NCBI GenBank assembly: GCA_041395945.1 | Contig: JAWKZN010000001.1 | Span: forward strand, 2,976,001-3,040,000 | Reading direction: 5' to 3' | Source of the DNA: Pseudomonadales bacterium | GTDB lineage: Bacteria; Pseudomonadota; Gammaproteobacteria; Pseudomonadales; Azotimanducaceae | Length of the DNA: 64,000 nucleotides | In this document: piece after piece, positions 27,640 through 35,906 of the stretch | How the letters are laid out: every line of letters starts with the position of its first letter | Position numbering within the stretch: position 1 is the stretch's first letter | Position numbers and translations under genes: made by a program | The notes under the pieces: model-generated | The model's database searches: none | The model's input: the letters and a program-made list of their open reading frames with translations, nothing else | What the model was told of the DNA's origin: nothing

Positions 27640-28125
27640 ATGATGAATGCCATGATCCTGCGCAGACGTCTGCTGAACCGACAACCGCCGCTTCCGGTCA
27701 CTTTACTGCTGATCGGCATCTTCAGCGCGCTGCTGCTGGTATTCGCGCCACCCTCCGCCAGTGCCGCGGAACTCGACGTGCGCATACTGAACATCGAATC
27801 CACTCAAGGACAGCTGATGGTTGCCGTGCTGGCATCCCGGGCGGCCTTCGCCGGCGACGAAGCACCCCTGATGTCCCTCATCCTGCCACCGAAGGCTGGC
27901 GGGGTGCGCTTTTCCACAGACGCCCTTCCTGCCGGTGAGTACGCCATCCGGGTCATGCATGATCGCAACGGTAACGGCGCACTGGACAGCAACCTGATCG
28001 GCATGCCCACGGAGCCCTGGGGCATGTCCAACGACGCCGCGGGTAATTTCGGACCGCCGAAATGGGAAGATGCCCGTTTCACCCTGGACGATTCCGCCGC
28101 TCAGATCATTCACCTGAACCCCTGA
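27640..28125 (+). CDS. DUF2141 secreted protein
   Basis: A 161-residue exported protein with a long signal peptide (hydrophobic VTLLLIGIFSALLLVFAPPSASA) and a mature DUF2141 beta-sandwich domain. Typical elements are ELDVRILNI, LPAGEYAIRVMHDRNGNGALDSNLIGMPTEPWGMSN and the final NFGPPKWEDARF. GGGAG lies six bases before the ATG at 27640. It sits 18 bp upstream of the carotenoid-oxygenase gene in the same operon. DUF2141 proteins often accompany carotenoid or envelope genes; the biochemical role is unknown. Confidence 0.87.
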   Translation: MMNAMILRRRLLNRQPPLPVTLLLIGIFSALLLVFAPPSASAAELDVRILNIESTQGQLMVAVLASRAAFAGDEAPLMSLILPPKAGGVRFSTDALPAGEYAIRVMHDRNGNGALDSNLIGMPTEPWGMSNDAAGNFGPPKWEDARFTLDDSAAQIIHLNP

Positions 28126-28143
28126 TCTCCGGGAGTGATCCTC

Positions 28144-29643
28144 ATGGACAGACGCAGTTTTCTCACCCGTTCGCTCGCCTTGAGCACCGCCGCGCTGCTG
28201 CCGGGCCGGGTATTTGCCAACGACACGAAATCCCGGTTCGCGGAAGCGCTGCGGCACAATCCGGCCCTGCTCGCTTACCGCAGCGCCGCAGCAGATTCCT
28301 TCGACTCCCAGGCAAGGCTGACGGGTTCGGTACCGGCCGGACTGGAAGGCACTCTGTTCCGCAATGGTCCCGCCCGCCACGAGATCGGCGATTTCAGGTA
28401 CGGCCACTGGTTCGATGGGGACGGCATGCTGCAGGCCTTCCGGCTGACTCCGGATGGCATCCGGCACCAGGCCAGGATGATCCAGACCCGGAAGTATCAG
28501 GCCGAGCAGGCTGCCGGTCGCGCCCTCTATCCGGGCTTCGCCTCGGTGCCGCCGAACCCCGCGCCGGTCACCAGTGCGGACACGGTGAATTCCGGAAACA
28601 TCAGCGTGCTCCCGCACGGCGGCAACCTCTACGCCCTGTGGGAAGCAGGTTCTGCCTGGCGGATGAATCCGGACACTCTGGAGACCGAAGGGTTGCAGGT
28701 GTTCTCCCCGGAAAGTCAGGGTCTGCCCTTCTCCGCACATCCGCGGGTTGAGCCGGACGGCACCCTGTGGAATTTCGGCTACGTTTCCGCCGCCCACCTC
28801 ATCGTGTTGTGGCATATCGCAGCAGATGGCCGGCTGAAGAACATCGGTACCGTGCCCTGCGATCCGATCAGCATGCCCCACGACTTCGTGGTGACCGAGC
28901 GCCACATCGTCATACTCATTCCGCCTTTCGAATATGAGAATCGAGGCGGCGCTACGTTTCTCGACGCACATACCTGGCACCCCGAGCGCCCGACCCGGGT
29001 GATGCTGGTGGATAAGAACGATTTTTCCCGGGTCCGGTGGCTGGAACTGCCGGCTCAGTGGGTGTTCCATTTTGGCAACGCCTGGGAGGATAAAGCTGGT
29101 GTGATCCGCTTCGACGGTGCGCGTGCCATCGATCCGATGGTGATGATCGACAGTTTCAGGGCGATCATGAGTGGCGCACCTTCCACTCCGACGCACAGCA
29201 GACACCATCTGTATCGAATCGATACCCGATCCGGTTCGGCCACCGAAACGCCTATGTTCACGGACAGTCTCGATACAGAGTTTCCGGTGATCGACCCGCG
29301 AGTCAGCTGCCGTCACAACAGTCGACTGCTGATGCTCAGCTCGGATCCGCACAGTGATGCCCGGGACGGGGTACTCAACTGCGTGAGTCTCTATGACGCT
29401 GCGATGGACAGACTCAGCACTTTCCGTTACCCGGCCTCGGTAATTCCGGAAGAACACCTGTTCGTGCCCGAGCCCGGCAGTGCGCCCGAATCCAGCGGCT
29501 GGATCATCGGCAGTTCACTCAACTGCGCGACCGCTCGCACGGAGTTCAGGATATTCGATGTGAACAATCTCACCGGGGGTCCGCTGGTGACCGCCGAGCT
29601 TCCTTACGCGCTACCATTGGGCCTGCATGGCAAATTCATCTGA
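28144..29643 (+). CDS. Carotenoid cleavage oxygenase-family protein with Tat signal
   Basis: A 499-residue member of the carotenoid oxygenase family (non-heme Fe(II), seven-bladed propeller), which cleaves polyenes or stilbenoids with O2. Four iron histidines are expected at SAHPRV, SMPHDFVV, WVFHFGNAW and the C-terminal LGLHGKF; all are present. The early RNGPARHEIG and HWFDGDGML motifs are family signatures. The N-terminus has a twin-arginine signal (MDRRSFLTR) and an ANDT cleavage region, unusual because most family members are cytosolic, so it is probably periplasmic. It overlaps the downstream sensor kinase gene by 17 bp. Confidence 0.9.
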   Translation: MDRRSFLTRSLALSTAALLPGRVFANDTKSRFAEALRHNPALLAYRSAAADSFDSQARLTGSVPAGLEGTLFRNGPARHEIGDFRYGHWFDGDGMLQAFRLTPDGIRHQARMIQTRKYQAEQAAGRALYPGFASVPPNPAPVTSADTVNSGNISVLPHGGNLYALWEAGSAWRMNPDTLETEGLQVFSPESQGLPFSAHPRVEPDGTLWNFGYVSAAHLIVLWHIAADGRLKNIGTVPCDPISMPHDFVVTERHIVILIPPFEYENRGGATFLDAHTWHPERPTRVMLVDKNDFSRVRWLELPAQWVFHFGNAWEDKAGVIRFDGARAIDPMVMIDSFRAIMSGAPSTPTHSRHHLYRIDTRSGSATETPMFTDSLDTEFPVIDPRVSCRHNSRLLMLSSDPHSDARDGVLNCVSLYDAAMDRLSTFRYPASVIPEEHLFVPEPGSAPESSGWIIGSSLNCATARTEFRIFDVNNLTGGPLVTAELPYALPLGLHGKFI

Positions 29644-30769
29644 TTTCAAGCGCCTGGCACCTGGCGTCCTGCGTCCCGGTGGATTGCTGCAAAGCTACGC
29701 CCACACACTGTTGTTCTGTGCCGCGATCGCGCTGTGTCTGTGGCTGCTCGAGATCGCATCGCCCCTGTGGGTGTCTGCGGTGATCTCGTTCAGTATCGGA
29801 CTTTGCGTGAACTCAGCGGTCACACTTGCCTTCCTGTTCTCGAGGTCCCGGCTTCCGATTTCTCTGTCTCTGCTGGTGGCCACGCCCGCAGGGATCGCCG
29901 CGGGCCTGATCATTGCGGGTCTCATAATCGAAGCGGACGCATTGCTGTTCTTCGGTAAGGACTACCGGGGCATCATTCTCGGACTCTTTTTCGGTGTGCT
30001 CGGTTACCTGTTTTTCCACACCCGGGAGCGTCTCACGCTCGCCCATGGAGAGCTCGAATCTACCCGGGCACAGCAGCTCGCCGCAGACCGGCAGCATTTC
30101 GAAACCCAGCTTCGACTGCTGCAGGCACAGATCGAACCCCATTTCCTCTTCAACACCCTCTCCAACATCGTCAGCATGATCCGTCCCGAACCGGAGGCAG
30201 CCGAACGAGCACTGCTGGACCTGACCCGGCTGCTGAGAGTGACCCTGAAACGCACCCGCCAGACAGTGACCCGTCTCGGCGACGAGCTGGAGGTGGTACG
30301 CGCGCTGCTGCACATCAATCAGATCCGCATGGGCGCGCGATTGCGCTACACGATCGATGTAGCAGACGACCTCCTCGATCTGCCCCTGCCACCCATGATC
30401 CTGCAGCCTCTGGTGGAAAACGCAATACGACACGGCATCGAGCCGCTCGAAGCCGGCGGCGAGGTTCACATCCGTTGCGACCGCATGCAGGACACTTTCA
30501 CAGTACAGGTCAGCGACAGCGGCGTGGGGAACCCTGGTGGCAGCGGCATGCAGCCCGCCTCCCTGGATCTCTTTTCCACCGGTGAAAGCCGGGGCACGGG
30601 CATTGCCAATGTGCAGGCCCGCCTGCTCGCTCTCTATGGCAGCAGGGCGCGCCTGGACCTCCGGGAAGGCCAGCACGGTATGATCGCCCTCATGACGCTA
30701 CCCTGCGAACTGCCGAATCAAACCGCTGCCAGTACATCCGGGCGGGAAACGCTGACCACGGGATCCTGA
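29627..30769 (+). CDS. LytS/YehU-type sensor histidine kinase
   Basis: A 380-residue membrane sensor kinase. The N-terminal part has about four transmembrane helices (residues 25-130), followed by a coiled segment and the His_kinase domain with QAQIEPHFLFNTLSN (H172 as phosphoacceptor). The ATPase domain has the N-box LVENAIRHGIEP and a glycine box (RGTGIANVQARL). It forms a two-component pair with the LytTR regulator, whose start overlaps this gene's stop. It overlaps the carotenoid oxygenase gene, so its signal may relate to carotenoid or envelope state; that is inference. Confidence 0.92.
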   Translation: MANSSDFKRLAPGVLRPGGLLQSYAHTLLFCAAIALCLWLLEIASPLWVSAVISFSIGLCVNSAVTLAFLFSRSRLPISLSLLVATPAGIAAGLIIAGLIIEADALLFFGKDYRGIILGLFFGVLGYLFFHTRERLTLAHGELESTRAQQLAADRQHFETQLRLLQAQIEPHFLFNTLSNIVSMIRPEPEAAERALLDLTRLLRVTLKRTRQTVTRLGDELEVVRALLHINQIRMGARLRYTIDVADDLLDLPLPPMILQPLVENAIRHGIEPLEAGGEVHIRCDRMQDTFTVQVSDSGVGNPGGSGMQPASLDLFSTGESRGTGIANVQARLLALYGSRARLDLREGQHGMIALMTLPCELPNQTAASTSGRETLTTGS

Positions 30770-31518
30770 TGACCACCGCCATACTGGTGGATGACGAAGC
30801 CAACCTGCTCGAGTATCTGGCCCGCAAACTCAAGCTGCTGTGGCCTGAGCTGGAAATACTGGGGACAGCCAGCAACGGTCGGGAGGCTCTGGATCTCATA
30901 CGCGTACAGACCCCGGACATTCTGTTCCTCGACATTCATATGCCTGGACTGTCAGGTCTCGATGTCGCAGCCGCGCTGCCACCCGGCATACGTGTGGTGT
31001 TCGTGACCGCCCACGATGAATACGCTGTGGCCGCTTTCGAACAGGCGGCAGTGGACTATCTGCTCAAGCCGGTGGAGGAGGATCGACTGGCCGCGACCGT
31101 CCGCCGCCTCCAGGCCCGGGCAGCCGTTCCGGCGCTGGCCTGGGAAGAACTGGCCGGCATGCTCGGCCGCCACGCGCGGCCCGACGCCGGAGGCAGCTTG
31201 AAGTGGCTGCGCGCCACGCGCGGAGAAGCCACCCATCTCATTCCGGTGGAATCCATCGTCTATCTGCGCACCGAGCACAAATACACTTCGGTTGTGCTAC
31301 CGACAGAGGAACATCTGATCCGAACCCCGCTGGCCACACTCGAGGCTTCCCTGGATCCTGACCAGTTCTGGCGCATCCATCGAGGCATCATCGTGAGAGT
31401 GCAGGAAATTCTTCAGGCGCAACGGGACCTGGGTGGCCGGTATACACTCACCCTGCGCAGCCGGCCCGAACAGATCCGCACATCGCGAACCTACGCCGGC
31501 CTGTTTCGAAGCATGTAA
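30769..31518 (+). CDS. LytTR-family response regulator
   Basis: A 249-residue response regulator. An N-terminal receiver (D55 phosphoacceptor in ILFLDIHMPG, switch VTAHDEYA, lysine in LLKPVEEDR) is joined to a C-terminal LytTR DNA-binding domain (about residues 145-249, SIVYLRTEHKYTSVV ... FWRIHRGIIVRV). It is the partner of the preceding kinase, with stop and start overlapping in TGATG. LytTR regulators usually bind direct repeats upstream of few targets; none could be identified here by eye. Confidence 0.93.
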   Translation: MTTAILVDDEANLLEYLARKLKLLWPELEILGTASNGREALDLIRVQTPDILFLDIHMPGLSGLDVAAALPPGIRVVFVTAHDEYAVAAFEQAAVDYLLKPVEEDRLAATVRRLQARAAVPALAWEELAGMLGRHARPDAGGSLKWLRATRGEATHLIPVESIVYLRTEHKYTSVVLPTEEHLIRTPLATLEASLDPDQFWRIHRGIIVRVQEILQAQRDLGGRYTLTLRSRPEQIRTSRTYAGLFRSM

Positions 31519-31535
31519 CCCGACCAGGACTCACC

Positions 31536-33065
31536 GTGACAGACACCCGGCAGAAGAGCAAAAACACCATCGTCGTTCTGCTGGACAGCCTGAACCGGCA
31601 CATGCTCGGCTGCTACGGTGGAAGCGAATTTGCAACGCCCAATCTCGACCGCTTTGCTGCCCGCTCACTGCGTTTCGAAAATCACTTCGTCGGCTCCCTG
31701 CCCTGTATGCCGGCGCGCCACGACATCCTGGTCGGCGCCCTGGATTTTCTCTGGCGACCCTGGGGCTCCATCGAACTCTGGGAGTCTGCAATCACCGAAC
31801 CGCTGCGCGCGAAAGGGGTGACCACCATGCTGGTCAGCGATCATCCCCACCTGTTCGAAACCGGAGGTGAAAACTATCACACCGATTTCCGCGCCTGGGA
31901 TTATGTGCGCGGTCACGAGAACGATCCCTGGAAAACCCGACCCGATCCCTCCTGGCTGGGAACCCCGGCACTGCCCGCCAGCGATGGTCGCGGTCAGTAT
32001 TATCGCGAGTCGAGAACCTGGTTTCGCGAAGAGGCTGACTTCCCCGGACCGCGGACCATGCAGAGCGCCTGTGACTGGCTCGAACTCAACGGCCATGACG
32101 AGGCGCCCTTCCTGCTCTTCGTGGACGAATTCGACCCCCATGAACCTTTCGACACCCCGGCACCCTGGGCCAATCGTTACGATCCTGACTGGGACGGCGA
32201 TCTCATGATCTGGCCACCCTATTCGGTGAAAACCGTGGAACGCGGTGTGCTTACCGACCAGCAGGCCCGGCACGTGCGCGCAAACTACGGCTCAAAACTG
32301 AGCATGATCGATCACTGGTTCGGCAAGGTGCTCAACACCATCGATCGGCTCGATCTCTGGCAGGACACCACGGTGATCGTCTGCACCGATCACGGCCACT
32401 ACCTCGGTGAGCGGGACATTTTCGGCAAACCGGGTGTGCCGCACTACGAACCCCTCGGACATACCCCGCTGATGATCGCGGCACCCGGGGTGGCGGCTGG
32501 AACGACCTCCGCGCTCACCACCAATGTGGACATCCATGCCACCCTGTGTGATCTCTTCGATGTCACACCCGCCCATGTCACTCACGGTCATTCACTGCTG
32601 CCGCTGCTGGAGTGCAGCAGCGGCAGCGTCAGGGAGTGGGCGCTGGCTGGCGTTTATGGCCGCTGGGTGCACGTGCTCGATGGGCGGTTCAAATACGCGC
32701 GAGGACCCGTGGCCGACAGCAACCTGCCATTGTCGATGTGGTCGAACCGCTGGTCGACCATGCCCGTGCATCAGATGCCGGACCTGAAACTGCCGATGCC
32801 GGATCACCGGGCGTTCCTGGATTTCATGCCGGGTTCGGACATTCCCGTGATCCGGCAGTGCTTCCAGCCGGGAGACATGCTCCCCTACTGGTGTTTCGGC
32901 CAGAAATCAGACGCCCACTGTCTGTTCGACCTGGTCAACGATCCCGCCGAGGCTGAAGATCGCCTCGGTGGTCCCGAGGAAGCGCGCATGCGGGATCTGC
33001 TGCGTGCAGCACTCGATGCGGTACAGGCACCGGCAGAGCAGCTGCAGCGTCTGGGCGTGGCCTGA
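31536..33065 (+). CDS. Sulfatase-family hydrolase
   Basis: A 509-residue alkaline-phosphatase-superfamily sulfatase. The formylglycine motif is CMPAR at C57-R61 (C-x-P-x-R), so it needs the formylglycine-generating enzyme. N-terminal metal binding is in VVLLDSLNRHMLGCYGG, and later metal residues in VCTDHGHYLGERDIFGKPG. It has no signal peptide and is probably cytoplasmic. The GTG start lies 17 bp after the LytTR gene, so it may be in the same operon. Its substrate (sulfate ester, or phosphonate/phosphate in some members) is unknown. Confidence 0.9.
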   Translation: MTDTRQKSKNTIVVLLDSLNRHMLGCYGGSEFATPNLDRFAARSLRFENHFVGSLPCMPARHDILVGALDFLWRPWGSIELWESAITEPLRAKGVTTMLVSDHPHLFETGGENYHTDFRAWDYVRGHENDPWKTRPDPSWLGTPALPASDGRGQYYRESRTWFREEADFPGPRTMQSACDWLELNGHDEAPFLLFVDEFDPHEPFDTPAPWANRYDPDWDGDLMIWPPYSVKTVERGVLTDQQARHVRANYGSKLSMIDHWFGKVLNTIDRLDLWQDTTVIVCTDHGHYLGERDIFGKPGVPHYEPLGHTPLMIAAPGVAAGTTSALTTNVDIHATLCDLFDVTPAHVTHGHSLLPLLECSSGSVREWALAGVYGRWVHVLDGRFKYARGPVADSNLPLSMWSNRWSTMPVHQMPDLKLPMPDHRAFLDFMPGSDIPVIRQCFQPGDMLPYWCFGQKSDAHCLFDLVNDPAEAEDRLGGPEEARMRDLLRAALDAVQAPAEQLQRLGVA

Positions 33066-33083
33066 TCCAGCGCCTGATTCAGA

Positions 33084-33440
33084 TCATCCGCCAACGAGGC
33101 GACTGCGGAAGATGAAGAACACCGCTGCGCAGATACACAACGCCGCCCAGAGATAGTCGAGTTTCAGCGGTTCGCGGAGATAGAAAAAAGCAAAGGGAAC
33201 GAACACGGAAAGCGTGATGACTTCCTGGAGAATTTTCAGCTGGCCGATGTTCATCACCGAGTAACCGATCCGGTTACCGGGCACCTGGAGGAGATATTCG
33301 AACAGCGCGATACCCCAGCTGACGATCGCCGCAACGATCCAGGGCTTATGGCTGAGTTCTTTCAGGTGGGCGTACCAGGCAAAGGTCATGAAGACGTTGC
33401 TCAGCGACAGCAGCAACACGGTGGTTCCAAAGGCGCGCAT
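33084..33440 (-). CDS. Small membrane protein, DMT family (DUF486)
   Basis: A 118-residue integral membrane protein with four predicted helices (TTVLLLSLSNVFMTFAWYA, PWIVAAIVSWGIALFEYLL, LKILQEVITLSVFVPFAFFYL, YLWAALCICAAVFFIF). The family is DMT/DUF486, a half-size relative of drug/metabolite transporters thought to dimerise. The QVPGNRIGY segment is characteristic. It is convergent with the sulfatase gene, 18 bp apart. Substrate unknown. Confidence 0.88.
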   Translation of the reverse strand: MRAFGTTVLLLSLSNVFMTFAWYAHLKELSHKPWIVAAIVSWGIALFEYLLQVPGNRIGYSVMNIGQLKILQEVITLSVFVPFAFFYLREPLKLDYLWAALCICAAVFFIFRSRLVGG

Positions 33441-33586
33441 TCGTCTGTTCCTCAGGCAGGGGCTCCGGGCCCGATCGCTCCGGCTGGAGCTGCTGAATTA
33501 CCGCGCACCTTGTCGGTACTTGCAATGGGTGGCAAGGCAGGACTGCAAGGGAGTGGGCCCGCTCCCCGCAGCCTCTTCCTGACGGC

Positions 33587-33973
33587 TCAGCAGTTCGACC
33601 AGCCGGAGGTCGTGTAGATACAACCATCCGCGGTGCCACCCACACCCATATCCGCTGCCCCGCTGTAGTGGTTCCAGCTGCCGTCTGTCGTCCGCTCGCC
33701 ACTGCCGTAACGGGAGTGGACATCACCGGCACCGAAGCACCCGGATGCGCCCGTGCTCAGGTTCACCCAGCAGCCGGTTTCCGCAAGCAGATAGCTGCCG
33801 GCGGGAATCAAGGTGCGAAGCTGCATCTGCAGCGCATACAGTTGCCCTTCGGTCAGACGCACACCGTTGATCGCCACACCCGAAGCCGGGCTGGACAGGG
33901 GGCTGGCCTGGCTCAGCGCCGATGCCAACAGCAGAACAGCAGTCAGTACAATTCGCGCACTCAGATTACTCAT
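33587..33973 (-). CDS. Small exported protein of the ECF-controlled locus
   Basis: A 128-residue exported protein with a Sec signal peptide (cleavage after SQA). The mature part has a motif INGVRLTEGQLYALQMQLRTLIPAGSYLLAETGCWVNLSTGASGCFG, similar to short beta/helix units seen in other secreted hypothetical proteins, then a glycine/serine/tyrosine-rich tail with GDVHSRYGSGERTTDGSWNHYSG and two terminal cysteines. Four mature cysteines probably form disulfides. It lies 46 bp downstream of the csgG-like gene, and a weaker copy of the locus promoter motif sits in that gap. Function unknown; a surface or accessory subunit is inference. Confidence 0.72.
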   Translation of the reverse strand: MSNLSARIVLTAVLLLASALSQASPLSSPASGVAINGVRLTEGQLYALQMQLRTLIPAGSYLLAETGCWVNLSTGASGCFGAGDVHSRYGSGERTTDGSWNHYSGAADMGVGGTADGCIYTTSGWSNC

Positions 33974-33994
33974 GTTTCTCTCCTCGACAGGTTT

Positions 33995-34020
33995 TTAACG
34001 GGGGTACCGGAAATCGTTCC
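33995..34020 (-). promoter_or_regulatory. Weaker ECF-type promoter (GGAAC-N16-GTTAA)
   Basis: On the minus strand GGAAC (34020-34016) is followed after exactly 16 bases by GTTAA (33999-33995). It has the same spacing as the four strict TTGAAC-N16-GTKAC sites of this locus, but with changes in both boxes. It lies about 22 bp before the start of the 128-residue exported protein, and its -35 box sits at the end of the csgG-like gene's untranslated tail. Confidence 0.35.
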
Positions 34021-35018
34021 TACAGATGCACAAAGTCGCCGCGTTTCACCCGGGCGCCATCGAGCAGCTCGGCTCTGGCATAGCGTTCGGTCACTTCCAC
34101 GATGCGCACCTGACCTACCTCGCGCTCAATGGTGTCGAGCAGCAGGCCGGTAGAGGGGTCCACCAGTGTTCGCACGACCGTGGACACCCGATACAGATCG
34201 CCCTCCCGAACGCCCGATGCAATATCGGCGTTGAGGAACACTTCATCGGCATCCAGGCTGGCGATCTGGAAGCGCCGCACCGTGCTGGCGCTGAGATCTT
34301 CCGCGAGTTTCAGCACCGCCTGACCCAGCGCGTTGCGGGAGGCGATGCCGAGCGGACTCTTGGCGAAGGTGTCACCGCCGATACTGGCCCGCTCGAAATC
34401 GAGGCCAATGGTCCAGCCACCGGTCCTGGAATCGGCTGTGACCCGATGGGCGTGTTTCACCTGACCGGTGGTGGCGTCGATGACGCTGATGTCCAGGCCG
34501 ACGTGCGCCTTGCTGCCATTGCGGCCCAGACGCAAGCCGAAGGGTGTTTTCGGCAACGCCATGCCCAGGGTCAGACCCCCACCCTGTTTGTTGGGGTCGA
34601 ATTCGGTGATCGTGCCTTTGATGATCACTTCCGCGCCGATCATGCGCCCGGCACCCGGTGCAGAATCCCGATTCACAACTCCGGCAAGGCCCAGTTCCTG
34701 CTCGCGCAGGATGTCGGAAAGACCTGTCCGATCCAGCACCAGAAAACAGTCGGTGCGGGTCAGCTCGGTGGCGAGCTGGGCAGCCAGTCCATCACCGACG
34801 TTGTAGCCTTCGAAGGCACCCAGTTTTCCCGCTGCATAGAAGCCGTAGATGGCAACACGCGGTTTCGGTCCTGAGCAGTCGACGGCTTCCAGTGCCGCAC
34901 TGAGTTCTTCAGCGCTGGGCTGCTTCGCTTTTTTCTGCTTCGCATCCGCGAGCCCGGTAACACCGAGGCAGATGAGTCCGATCAGTGTGAGCAGTATCAG
35001 ACGATGGGTCCTGGTCAT
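34020..35018 (-). CDS. CsgG/HfaB-like outer-membrane secretion protein
   Basis: A 332-residue exported protein whose core matches the CsgG family: PRVAIYGF, GDGLAAQLATELTRTDCFLVLDRTGLSDILREQELGLAG, GAEVIIKGTITEFDP and a second half with VGLDISVIDATTGQV. CsgG and HfaB form outer-membrane pores that export curli or holdfast-anchor subunits. Unlike CsgG, the signal peptide (ends near GLADA) has no lipobox cysteine, so it is not obviously lipidated. The ATG at 35018 has AGGAAGGA upstream. A perfect locus promoter lies 51 bp upstream, inside the previous gene's end. The neighbours suggest it exports the 255-residue repeat protein; this is inference. Confidence 0.85.
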   Translation of the reverse strand: MTRTHRLILLTLIGLICLGVTGLADAKQKKAKQPSAEELSAALEAVDCSGPKPRVAIYGFYAAGKLGAFEGYNVGDGLAAQLATELTRTDCFLVLDRTGLSDILREQELGLAGVVNRDSAPGAGRMIGAEVIIKGTITEFDPNKQGGGLTLGMALPKTPFGLRLGRNGSKAHVGLDISVIDATTGQVKHAHRVTADSRTGGWTIGLDFERASIGGDTFAKSPLGIASRNALGQAVLKLAEDLSASTVRRFQIASLDADEVFLNADIASGVREGDLYRVSTVVRTLVDPSTGLLLDTIEREVGQVRIVEVTERYARAELLDGARVKRGDFVHL

Positions 35019-35068
35019 TGTGAATTCCTTCCTGGCAACGGGGTTTTGCGTGTGATGTCCGTACATGG

Positions 35069-35095
35069 GTCACACTCACTCGCCCGCAGGTTCAA
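35069..35095 (-). promoter_or_regulatory. ECF-type promoter of the csgG-like gene
   Basis: TTGAAC (35095-35090), 16 bases, GTGAC (35073-35069), followed by CCAT. Identical architecture to the promoters of the sigma gene, the divergent 55-codon gene and the repeat-protein gene. It overlaps the last codons of the preceding gene and lies 51 bp before the csgG-like start. Confidence 0.7.
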
Positions 35096-35399
35096 TCGAT
35101 TGGGCTGCAGCACGTTTGTCGAGCAGCACTTCCAGATAGCGGATCTGCATTTCTTCCAGGCGTGGATCCGCGCCGATCGGATACAGGTAGAAGAGCTGAC
35201 CATTGCGCAGCGGCAGGGCTTTCAGCGCCCGCTCTGCCATGATTCTCTGCACGAGCGGATCGAATCGATACTCGGCGAGCACAATCAGGCCGGGGTAGTC
35301 TGTCGATGCGAAGATTTCGTCATGGCTGTGCCCAGGTGCTGCAACACCCGTGCTGAGACCGATGAGCAGCATCGCTGCGGACAGGGATCGAATGTTCAT
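35076..35399 (-). CDS. Small exported protein of unknown function
   Basis: A 107-residue protein with a Sec signal peptide (MNIRSLSAAMLLIGLSTGVAA). The mature part is mixed helix/strand, with YPGLIVLAEYRFDPLVQRIMAERALKALP and EEMQIRYLEVLLDKRAAA, and no cysteine. GGGAGC precedes the ATG, which overlaps the stop of the previous gene in ATGA. It sits between the 140-residue protein and the csgG-like gene, the position of the curli accessory factors CsgE/CsgF in other systems, but I see no clear sequence match to either. Role unknown. Confidence 0.75.
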   Translation of the reverse strand: MNIRSLSAAMLLIGLSTGVAAPGHSHDEIFASTDYPGLIVLAEYRFDPLVQRIMAERALKALPLRNGQLFYLYPIGADPRLEEMQIRYLEVLLDKRAAAQSIEPAGE

Positions 35400-35818
35400 G
35401 GATTTGCTCCCTGCACGGTGACGATGTCCCGCTGCGCGGAGACGTTGCTGCCGGAGATGTCGCCGGTGTTGTCACCGCAGATCACCACCGTGTTGCCGCT
35501 TTCGGGTGCAACGTCGACATCGAGGCAGCGGAACTGCTGTTCGAACCGGGACAATTGCACACTGGTCTGGGCGCGCAGGCCGCTGACCGTGGGGCTGTCC
35601 ACCGGGGCGGCACCGCTCTGAGTCACCAGCCGCACGTTGGCTCTGGCTTCGTTCTCCGCCATGGCCCTTTCCTGTTCGAAGCGCATGCGCAGTTCGTAGA
35701 TCCGCCGCAGCAGCTGCGCGTCCGTCGCCCCATCCGCAGGCGTCTGGGTCTCCGCCGCAAGGCCTATCGGGGTAAGACACAGGGCGAGCACCAACAGGAG
35801 CCTCTGTCTGGCATTCAT
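35396..35818 (-). CDS. Small exported protein with a coiled segment
   Basis: A 140-residue protein with a Sec signal peptide (cleavage after GLA-AETQ). A helical, possibly coiled-coil region (LLRRIYELRMRFEQERAMAENEARANVRL) is followed by a C-terminal beta-rich part, CLDVDVAPESGNTVVICGDNTGDISGSNV, with two cysteines. Its ATG is only 12 bases after the T-run of an intrinsic terminator, with CGGAGAA as ribosome site, so it is probably translated from read-through transcripts of the repeat-protein gene. It overlaps the next gene by 4 bp. Unknown family; an adaptor or chaperone role is inference. Confidence 0.75.
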   Translation of the reverse strand: MNARQRLLLVLALCLTPIGLAAETQTPADGATDAQLLRRIYELRMRFEQERAMAENEARANVRLVTQSGAAPVDSPTVSGLRAQTSVQLSRFEQQFRCLDVDVAPESGNTVVICGDNTGDISGSNVSAQRDIVTVQGANP

Positions 35819-35830
35819 GTTTGTTCTCCG

Positions 35831-35859
35831 AAAAAAGAGGGGGCACTTAAGGCCCCCTC
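35831..35859 (-). terminator. Intrinsic terminator after the repeat-protein gene
   Basis: On the minus strand GAGGGGGC and GCCCCCTC form a perfect 8-bp GC stem (35859-35852 and 35844-35837) around a 7-base loop, directly followed by TTTTTT (35836-35831). It is a textbook intrinsic terminator lying between the repeat-protein gene and the accessory genes. It would make the upstream gene more abundant than the downstream ones. Confidence 0.9.
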
Positions 35860-35906
35860 GTCGATTGGGTTAACTTCCGGGTCGCGGGCAGCCCGGAAGA
35901 CTCAAC

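Noticed and set aside
27703..29457. Minus-strand frame of 584 codons
   Set aside because: It is antisense to the DUF2141 and carotenoid-oxygenase genes, both of which carry signal peptides and family motifs.
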